Shown here piece after piece: positions 5,210-10,979 of a DNA stretch of 12,443 bases; positions within the stretch are counted from its first letter, which is position 1, and every line of letters starts with the position of its first letter. A program made the position numbers and the translations under genes. Origin of the DNA: Hydrogenophilales bacterium RIFOXYD1_FULL_62_11 (GTDB lineage Bacteria; Pseudomonadota; Gammaproteobacteria; Burkholderiales; Thiobacillaceae); contig MGZO01000033.1 of NCBI GenBank assembly GCA_001802655.1, positions 570 through 13,012 of the forward strand, read 5' to 3'. Below the pieces are notes generated by a model that was not told where the DNA came from, made no database searches, and saw only the letters and a list, made by a program, of their open reading frames with translations.

Positions 5210-7162
5210 ATGGCACCCCCCAAGCCCAAGAAGAATCCTGAAGAGCTGAGCGCCTTTAAGCGTGTGGGGCGGTTCGCTGCGCTAGGACTGTCCGAGCCCT
5301 GGCAGGTGGCCTTGCTGATGCCCAGCGGCTACGACGACTTCCGCGAAGTGGCCGAGTCGGTTGCAGAGGCGGCTGCCCAGGAGAAGGCCGTGATCTGGCT
5401 GAGGCCTGTCGGCGCACCCAAGGCGAGCTTCAGCAGCGGCGTGCCGCGTACCAAGACCCTCATGGCGGACTACAACGGCTACGAGGTCTGGACGACCGTG
5501 TTCGGAGACACAGCCGAGTGGGTGCCCCGGATTACCGAATCGCAGGGCGCGCATTACCTCGTCCAGCCGAGCATCTACAACGGCGAGAACAACTTCCGCA
5601 TCCTGGAGCAGGTGGGCGATGAGTGGGTTGGTCGTCTGCGCCCGAAGTATCAGGGCAAGCCGAACTACCTGGCGGCCGAGAAGGTGAGGGACAAGGTCAT
5701 CCAGACCCTGCCCAAGGCGCTGGCACAGGCGGCCGGTTACATCGAGCAGGAGTTGTCCCCGCTTGTCACGCGCGACCGGCTGCTGGAAGCGGCCGGCGTT
5801 CCGGGCTGGACGCTGGAGCAGGTGCTGGAGGAGACGCACCTGCCGGCGTCGCAGAAAATGGCCGACACGACCCGCGAGGCGCTGCATCGCATTGCGGCCT
5901 TCGCGGCCTTGGCCAAGGCCCATTCGCACCGTATCGACCGTCCGCAGGTCGCCCCTGTGCACATCACGACGTGGCCCACCCGTATGGGGCGGCTGCCCTA
6001 TACCTCCACGCCCGAGCAACGCCAGGCGGTGCTTGAGGCCGTGCGAGACATGGCACAGCCCACTGCAATGAACCGCGTACTGGTGGGTGATGTCGGAAGC
6101 GGCAAGACCACGGTGTTTGCGACGTTGGCAGTGGCCACGTGCGACGCCGGCGGCCGGGTGGCGATCCTGCTGCCCAACATGCCACTGGCCGAGCAGGTGC
6201 ACCGCGAGATCGAGGACGCCTGGCCCGACATCGGTGCGGTGCTGGTGACCGGAGACACCCACCGTTCCGACCTGGGCCAAATGGCCTTGCTGGTCGGCAC
6301 GACGGCGCTGCTTCACCGCGAGGTCGGAGAGTTCAACCTGGTGGTGGTCGACGAGGAGCAAAAGTTCAGCGTCGAGCAGCGGCAGTTGTTGGCGGGCACG
6401 CGCAGCCACATGCTCACCTCGTCGGCCACATGCATCCCGCGGTCCCAGGCACTGGCGCGGTATGGCGCGGTGGGGATGTCGATCCTGCGCAAGTCGCACG
6501 TGGACAAGACCATCCACACCCGCCTGTGGGGGCCGGAGGAAAAGCGCGAACTGATGGCCGAGCTGCGTCGGTTCCTTCTGCTCGACCAGCAGCTGCTGAT
6601 GGTCTACCCGATGCGTGAGGCGGGCGAGGACATGGACCCGCTGCTGTCAGTCGAGCACGCGGCTGGGGGCTGGGAGCGGCTGTACCCGGGCCAGGTGCGC
6701 ATCCTGACGGGCAGCGACAGCGATGAACGCAAGTCCGAAGTGATGGCCGACATGCGCGAGAATCGCGCCAAGATCCTGCTGGCCACCACCGTAGTGGAGG
6801 TAGGCGTGACGTTGCCGGGGCTCATGCGCCAGGTGACGGTGGCGCCGGAGCGCTACGGGCTCAGCACGCTCCATCAGATCCGCGGCCGGGTGGCGCGCCG
6901 GGGTGGTGAGGGCTGGTGCGATCTCTACTCGCCGCTGCCTCTCAAGGACAAGCAGAGGACGAAGCTGGAGGCGTTCGTCGACTGCAAGGACGGCTTCGAA
7001 GTCGCCGAGCTGGATCTGAAGCTGCGAGGGTTCGGTGATCTGGCGGCCGGTTCCACCAAGCAGTCCGGTTCGGACGACAGCTTCCTGTTCGGCTCCCCTA
7101 TCACGCCAGACCACGTCACCCCCATGGAAGAGTTGTGGCAGCAAGTGGGCTCCAGACGCTAA
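5210..7162 (+). CDS. RecG-family ATP-dependent DNA helicase, diverged, 650 aa
   Basis: Superfamily 2 helicase related to RecG, which remodels stalled forks and branched DNA. The N-terminal FKRVGRFAALGLSEPWQVALLMPSGYDD resembles the start of RecG's wedge domain. Walker A is GDVGSGKT (293-300). Walker B is DEEQ (381-384), where RecG normally has DEQH, followed by KFSVEQR like RecG's RFGVEQR. Motif III is SSATCIPRS (404-412). The C-terminal lobe carries VVEVGVTLPGL and ERYGLSTLHQIRGRVARRG (motif VI near 555-564). DGFEVAELDLKLRGFGDLAAG then QSG matches RecG's C-terminal signature. It is slightly shorter than RecG (about 690) and clearly diverged, so it is probably an element-specific paralogue. 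ATG 5210 has no clear ribosome binding site. It is divergent from the XRE regulator, whose operator-like sites overlap its promoter. TAA 7160-7162 overlaps the next regulatory repeat by two bases. Confidence 0.9.
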   Translation: MAPPKPKKNPEELSAFKRVGRFAALGLSEPWQVALLMPSGYDDFREVAESVAEAAAQEKAVIWLRPVGAPKASFSSGVPRTKTLMADYNGYEVWTTVFGDTAEWVPRITESQGAHYLVQPSIYNGENNFRILEQVGDEWVGRLRPKYQGKPNYLAAEKVRDKVIQTLPKALAQAAGYIEQELSPLVTRDRLLEAAGVPGWTLEQVLEETHLPASQKMADTTREALHRIAAFAALAKAHSHRIDRPQVAPVHITTWPTRMGRLPYTSTPEQRQAVLEAVRDMAQPTAMNRVLVGDVGSGKTTVFATLAVATCDAGGRVAILLPNMPLAEQVHREIEDAWPDIGAVLVTGDTHRSDLGQMALLVGTTALLHREVGEFNLVVVDEEQKFSVEQRQLLAGTRSHMLTSSATCIPRSQALARYGAVGMSILRKSHVDKTIHTRLWGPEEKRELMAELRRFLLLDQQLLMVYPMREAGEDMDPLLSVEHAAGGWERLYPGQVRILTGSDSDERKSEVMADMRENRAKILLATTVVEVGVTLPGLMRQVTVAPERYGLSTLHQIRGRVARRGGEGWCDLYSPLPLKDKQRTKLEAFVDCKDGFEVAELDLKLRGFGDLAAGSTKQSGSDDSFLFGSPITPDHVTPMEELWQQVGSRR

Positions 7163-7219
7163 CCGGCCCTGAGAGAAGGCCGGTTGGACGGCCAACTGCA
7201 CCGAATGCACCGCTAGAGT
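7161..7219 (+). promoter_or_regulatory. Inverted-repeat operator with -10-like box (site 3 of 4)
   Basis: The perfect 8-bp arms AACCGGCC (7161-7168) and GGCCGGTT (7178-7185) are 25 bp end to end. Exactly 24 bp after GGTTGGAC (7182-7189) lies TAGAGT (7214-7219), which puts the transcription start near 7226 and the ATG at 7250. The left arm begins inside the stop codon of the helicase gene. No recognisable -35 hexamer is present. There is no T run after the stem, which argues against a simple terminator. Confidence 0.55.
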
Positions 7220-7249
7220 AGTCGGGAGCCTATTCAGACCTCCGAGTAA

Positions 7250-8737
7250 ATGAAGAAGACCGCCATCGCCGTTGCCCTCTCGGCATCGTTGCTCATCGCT
7301 GCAGCCCCCGTGACGCATGGCTCCGAGCTGCCGGCCCTGATCGAACGCGCCAACATGGGTGATGCCCAGGCCGTCTTCATGGTCGGCAAGCACTACCTGG
7401 AGAACAACCAGACGGCCCGCGGCATCCTGTACCTGGAGCACGTCATCCGTGAGGGTGGCGACCAGGCGGCCTTCGCCCATGCGGCGCTGGCCAAGCACTA
7501 TGAGAAGCTGGCCGACACCAGCATTGCCCGCGAGACCATGCTCTACCACTACCGCGCCGCCGCGGTGCTGGGCGAGGTGGGCTCGCAGGTGAAGCTGGGC
7601 TCGTTCCTGCTTGAGGACGCAGCCAAGGGTGGAACCGATGCCGAACGCATTGGCAGCCAAGCCGCTGCCCTGCTGGACCACGCCGCGAACGCCGGCGACA
7701 GCAAGGAAGCCGCATTCCAGCTGGGACGGGCGTATCACGAGGGCAAGGGCCTGGCTCGCGACCCCAGTCGCGCCGCCCGCTGGTTGGGCAAGGCCGCGGA
7801 CGGGGGACACCTGGAGGCCACCTACCTGCTGGGCATGCATGGACTGGCCGTGGAAGACCAGCGCATCGCGAAGCGCCACCTGGAGCGCGCAGCAGAGCGG
7901 GGCCACACCGGTGCGATGGTGGCTCTTGCCGGCGCACTTGAGTCGGGCAAGGTCCTTCGGGCCAGCCTCGATGAGGCCTCCAAGTGGGCGAACAAGGCCG
8001 ACCGCGCGAACGCCCCCGGCGCCAAGGCCGTCCTCGCGCGGGTCGCTGACAAGCGCCGGCCTGCGCCGGCACCGGTGACACCCGCGGCGCCTGTCACCGC
8101 CGTCGCCCACCAGTCGGCACCGGTGGAGAATTCCGAGCAGCGCCAGGCGTGGGTCACGCCGACGGTGGTGGTTGAGCCGCCGTCAGCGAGCCGAGTCGCA
8201 ACGGGTGGCGGCATGCCGGCCCGCCCAGTCCCGCCGCAGGGCGCGCCTCAGGCTGAGTCCGAGGTCGAGCGTCTGCGCAAGCAGGTCGAGATGCTCAGCC
8301 AGCAGATCGCGCGCATCAGCGGTGATGCCGGCCCGCGGCCGACCGCGCAAGCCGCCTATGTGGCCCCGGAGGTAATCCCCCCGCCGCCGGTCGAGGAGAA
8401 GCTCAGCCTCAACCAACAGGGCCTGGACGCGCACGCCCGCGGCGAATACGACGTTGCCTACAAGCTGTTCGACAAGGCCGCGCGCAAGGGCGACGTGGAC
8501 GCCCTCAACAACATGGGCATGCTGTTGCTGCAGGGCATGGGAGTGGGCGCCGATCCCGCCCAGGCGATGGTGATGTTCCGCCGCGCAGCAGGGCAGGGCC
8601 ACGTCACGGCCGCGCACAACATCGGCTACATGTACGAGAACGGCATTGGCGTGCGAACCGACCTGGCGCGATCGCGCGTCTGGTACCAGCACTCACAGAC
8701 GCTCAACGAGCGAAACCTGCGCTACGCCAACCTCTGA
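7250..8737 (+). CDS. Exported Sel1/TPR-like repeat protein with coiled coil, 495 aa
   Basis: Predicted periplasmic or envelope protein that holds partner proteins together through Sel1-like helical repeats. The signal peptide MKKTAIAVALSASLLIAAAP fits cleavage near residue 24. Helical repeats fill about 36-270, with typical cores AAFQLGRAYHEGKGLARDP and AARWLGKAADGGHLEATYLLG. A Pro/Ala/Val-rich linker follows (about 270-330), then a heptad-like coiled coil EVERLRKQVEMLSQQIARI (near 337-355), a second Pro-rich linker and a C-terminal Sel1 unit (NNMGMLLLQGMGVGADPAQA, then AAHNIGYMYENGIGV, about 418-470). No lipoprotein Cys is seen. ATG 7250 is chosen because it alone gives the signal peptide; the ribosome binding site is weak. 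It has its own repeat-type promoter. A role in the conjugation machinery or cell envelope is inference. Confidence 0.85.
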   Translation: MKKTAIAVALSASLLIAAAPVTHGSELPALIERANMGDAQAVFMVGKHYLENNQTARGILYLEHVIREGGDQAAFAHAALAKHYEKLADTSIARETMLYHYRAAAVLGEVGSQVKLGSFLLEDAAKGGTDAERIGSQAAALLDHAANAGDSKEAAFQLGRAYHEGKGLARDPSRAARWLGKAADGGHLEATYLLGMHGLAVEDQRIAKRHLERAAERGHTGAMVALAGALESGKVLRASLDEASKWANKADRANAPGAKAVLARVADKRRPAPAPVTPAAPVTAVAHQSAPVENSEQRQAWVTPTVVVEPPSASRVATGGGMPARPVPPQGAPQAESEVERLRKQVEMLSQQIARISGDAGPRPTAQAAYVAPEVIPPPPVEEKLSLNQQGLDAHARGEYDVAYKLFDKAARKGDVDALNNMGMLLLQGMGVGADPAQAMVMFRRAAGQGHVTAAHNIGYMYENGIGVRTDLARSRVWYQHSQTLNERNLRYANL

Positions 8738-8752
8738 CATCGGCGAGCAGCT

Positions 8753-8790
8753 CAAAAAAAAGGCACCCCGCGAGGGGTGCCTTTCGTTTT
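8753..8790. terminator. Bidirectional Rho-independent terminator between convergent genes
   Basis: AAAGGCACCCC (8759-8769), loop GCGA and GGGGTGCCTTT (8774-8784) form a perfect 11-bp stem. A T-rich run follows on the right and a run of A residues precedes on the left. It stands between the stop codons at 8737 (+) and 8800 (-), so it should end both transcripts. Confidence 0.95.
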
Positions 8791-8799
8791 GCCTGTTGA

Positions 8800-10467
8800 T
8801 CAGGCCGGCAGTGCAACCTGCTCGACCGTGAACTTGCCAGACGCATCGAACACGACCTGGAACGTCTGCCCGTGGAGCAAAGCGGGACAGTGGTACGGCA
8901 ATGCATCGCGCACAACCGCATTGAACAGCTCCTCCGGGTCCTGGTTGATGAGGGACGAACGCAAGCTGTGGAGCTTGGTTCCATCCTCGTCAATCGCGGA
9001 ATCGTCCTCACTCTCGCCTGGTGTGAGGTAGTCCGAGACTTGCCGAACCGCGATCTCAGAGCACACGTCGGGGGTGACGTACAAGGTGGAGCCCTCCTCG
9101 TCGTAATAGCAAGAGATCCCATCAAGCCCCGCCGTATCCACCACATCGGGAATGTCGTCCCGATCAGCATCCTCACCCATCGGCACCGCGTGGAGTGTCT
9201 CGACGACCACCAGAGTCACGGCAAAGTACCGACCATCAAACTCATCACGACCAAGCTCTTTGCCCGGCTGGGCATAGAAACTATCGCCATTGAGATCCTG
9301 AATGAGGTCATGTGCCCAGTGCCAGTTCGGGATACCGACCGCATCGAAACCCCTGCGTGCATGCGCGACATGGGAGCTGATGAGATCGGTCGAGTAGTCC
9401 GAACGCTCATCTTCGATGGAGTACACGCCACGCTCCACCAGCTGTTCCTTGCTAATGACTTTCCCATACTCCCAGGGTGAGCTCATGTTGTCGCTGCAGT
9501 GCTGCGTCCGGTAGGGCAGTGAATCGAACTCCCTCACCCAGTCCACGGGGATAAAGTCGATCGAGTTCATCGTGTCCCTCATGCCGAGATTGATCGCCAA
9601 CTCTGCATACGTCTCGACGAACTTGGCGGGCTCCATCTGTGCTGAGATGGCGGTGAGTTCTTCAACGGCCTGCGCATGCAGGGCAGTTCGAATCCTCTTG
9701 CCGGCCTCCACGGGGTTGATGAGCACGTCCCGGTCCGGGGCGCGTCCTTCGAACTGCGTCGAATCAAGATGGATCACGTTACCCGCGCTATACGAGCTCG
9801 AGTGGAGCGTGCTGAATCGCGCACTGACAGGAAGGCCCTGTAGGTACACTTGATTGACACTTTCGCCACGCAGGATGGCCGGGCTGACTTTGCCGATCGA
9901 CGTGTCGACCAGCGTCGTGTTGGCCTCCGCATGCGGGCGCTCCAGCGGAACTCCGTTCAAACGGACTTCAACAGGGAACCCCTTCACGATCTTCTGCAGG
10001 GCGTTACTCACTTCCTGCATGGTGCCGATCGTGTAGTTGTGCAGGCGGATCTCGGTCACTCCGAGGTCTACCGACTCGTTCACCGCTGCAGGCTTCAGGT
10101 TCAGCAAGTCTGCCGTCATGGCGTAGAGGTGCTGCCCCTTGGACATCACGCCTACGGCCTTGCACGAGAACAATGCCGAGAGCCAGCCGATGCCGTACGG
10201 CAGGTCGCTGGCCTGGATTGCCTCGTCCCAACCGGACTTGGCCACGTTCAGCAGCAACGACAGGTCGTCGATGCCGATGCCGTTGTCCTGGATCACGATC
10301 AGGTCTTCGGTGAGAGTGATGTCCACCAGCGTTGCGCGAGCGCGACGGGTGTTCTGCAGCAGCTCCGACAGCACGGTCTGGTTGCTGGCAAAGGTCTTGC
10401 TCAGCGCGTGCATCAGGGTGCGGGTGTCGGACTGGACCTGGACGGTCTTGAGTGCAGGGTTGCTCAT
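8800..10467 (-). CDS. GHKL-fold (Hsp90/MutL-type) ATP-binding protein, 555 aa
   Basis: The N-terminal third is a Bergerat-fold ATPase domain as in Hsp90, MutL and gyrase B. N box: VLSELLQNTRRARA with E35 and N39. Metal/ATP motif: DNGIGI (61-66). Lid-end motif: LPYGIGWLSALFSCKAVGVMSKG (89-111), close to the Hsp90/MutL GxGxxS/A pattern. It then continues through a region with strand-like segments and a C-terminal part rich in Asp and Glu (for example ESEDDSAIDEDG) with no domain I recognise. The Hsp90 middle and C-terminal dimer domains are not apparent. ATG 10467 has GGAG about 9 bases upstream, but that site can pair with CTCC in the leader. It is downstream of the 62-residue gene on the same strand and probably in its operon. 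ATP binding is well supported; the target (chaperone, repair or anti-phage role) is unknown. Confidence 0.8.
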   Translation of the reverse strand: MSNPALKTVQVQSDTRTLMHALSKTFASNQTVLSELLQNTRRARATLVDITLTEDLIVIQDNGIGIDDLSLLLNVAKSGWDEAIQASDLPYGIGWLSALFSCKAVGVMSKGQHLYAMTADLLNLKPAAVNESVDLGVTEIRLHNYTIGTMQEVSNALQKIVKGFPVEVRLNGVPLERPHAEANTTLVDTSIGKVSPAILRGESVNQVYLQGLPVSARFSTLHSSSYSAGNVIHLDSTQFEGRAPDRDVLINPVEAGKRIRTALHAQAVEELTAISAQMEPAKFVETYAELAINLGMRDTMNSIDFIPVDWVREFDSLPYRTQHCSDNMSSPWEYGKVISKEQLVERGVYSIEDERSDYSTDLISSHVAHARRGFDAVGIPNWHWAHDLIQDLNGDSFYAQPGKELGRDEFDGRYFAVTLVVVETLHAVPMGEDADRDDIPDVVDTAGLDGISCYYDEEGSTLYVTPDVCSEIAVRQVSDYLTPGESEDDSAIDEDGTKLHSLRSSLINQDPEELFNAVVRDALPYHCPALLHGQTFQVVFDASGKFTVEQVALPA

Positions 10468-10540
10468 GGTGCTTCTCCGTGTAGAGCGGAGACAGCAATC
10501 CCCCAGGCGGGGATGCGTGTCCCCGCGGTGGGTTGTGTTG
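10468..10540 (-). promoter_or_regulatory. Structured leader with ribosome-site-hiding hairpin (leader B)
   Basis: Reading on the minus strand: AACACAACCC (10539-10530), a perfect 7-bp hairpin GCGGGGA-CACGCA-TCCCCGC, then ATTGCTGT, and finally TCTCCG pairing with CGGAGA across a 7-base loop. The GGAG in that last arm is the ribosome binding site of the ATPase gene. Motif order matches the leaders before 4411 and 10774. An AT-rich patch upstream (CACTATTAACTAAC) could supply a separate promoter, or the leader may be internal to the operon. Confidence 0.5.
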
Positions 10541-10585
10541 TTAGTTAATAGTGATGCTCAGGCCGGCATGGCGTCCCAAGCTAGT

Positions 10586-10774
10586 TCAGCTGTTCCTGAA
10601 GCCCTTGTAGCAGGGATCGATTTGATCCCATCTGGCTCCACACTTGAGCGCGGCCAGCTCGTACATAGCGATCACGCCCGCGGATTCACGCATCACCACT
10701 TGGTGGCGCAAGTTGCTCAGGGCTTTTGACTGATCGCCTTCGCAGGCCTCGTCAGCTTCGGAATACTCGTACAT
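10586..10774 (-). CDS. Small hypothetical protein, 62 aa
   Basis: Begins MYEYSEADEACEGDQSKAL and ends CYKGFRNS. The first 17 residues are acidic, the centre is one long likely helix (ALSNLRHQVVMRESAGVIAMYELAAL), and a Cys/Trp-containing tail follows (KCGARWDQIDPCY). There is no signal peptide. The frame extends upstream to 10999 but would then read through the leader and promoter, so ATG 10774 is preferred. Its GGAG ribosome site lies 13 bases upstream within a hairpin. It is the first gene of a probable operon with the GHKL ATPase, 118 bases away. Not recognised; it could be a partner of the ATPase (inference from position only). Confidence 0.6.
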   Translation of the reverse strand: MYEYSEADEACEGDQSKALSNLRHQVVMRESAGVIAMYELAALKCGARWDQIDPCYKGFRNS

Positions 10775-10874
10775 GGTGGGAACTCCAGTTGGGAGCCCAC
10801 AGCAACGCCCGAAGGGCGATGCCCTGGGCGGGTGTGTTCGGCAACGTGCCGGGACGATCGCACAGTGGCGATAT
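10775..10874 (-). promoter_or_regulatory. Structured 5' leader with ribosome-site-hiding hairpin (leader C)
   Basis: About 100 bases from the predicted start near 10874 to ATG 10774. In order on the minus strand: hairpin CGGCA-CGT-TGCCG; AACACACCC (ACACACCC at 10837-10830); hairpin GGGC-ATC-GCCC, or alternatively GCCC-TTCG-GGGC; TTGCTGT; then a compound hairpin with outer arms GTGGG and CCCAC and inner arms CTCC and GGAG. The inner GGAG is the ribosome binding site. It shares the order hairpin, ACACACCC, GC-rich hairpin, CTCC/GGAG with the leader before 4411. Confidence 0.55.
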
Positions 10875-10880
10875 GCGTCC

Positions 10881-10975
10881 ATTGTAGGCAGGAGGTAGCA
10901 AGGCGAAAGGTTCCAACCGGGCCCCAATCGGCCTCGGTTACGGCGCCAATTGGAGGTTGCCACCTCCGATACTTG
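10881..10975. promoter_or_regulatory. Inverted-repeat operator with divergent -10-like boxes (site 4 of 4)
   Basis: Arms AACCGG (10915-10920) and TCGGTT (10934-10939) are 25 bp end to end, as in the other three sites, though slightly imperfect. Leftward, exactly 24 bp after GGTTGGAA (10918-10911) is TACAAT (10886-10881), a 5/6 match to TATAAT facing the 62-residue gene. Rightward, TACTTG (10970-10975) lies 26 bp after GGTTACGG (10936-10943), facing the relaxase. The rightward box is weaker, and its predicted start falls at the relaxase ATG itself. Confidence 0.55.
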
Positions 10976-10979
10976 TCCT

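Noticed and set aside
7161..7185. Reading the 25-bp repeats as Rho-independent terminators
   Set aside because: None of the four is followed by a T run, two lie between divergent genes where no terminator is needed, and their spacing to -10 boxes is constant.
6647..8110. Long minus-strand open frame (487 codons) across the helicase and Sel1 genes
   Set aside because: It crosses the intergenic promoter region and has Arg/Gly/Leu-rich shadow composition with no motif. The plus-strand proteins have clear domains.
10508..10527. GC hairpin before the ATPase gene as a terminator between the two minus-strand genes
   Set aside because: It has a 7-bp stem but no T run. It matches the hairpin in the other two leaders, so it fits better as part of that regulatory element.
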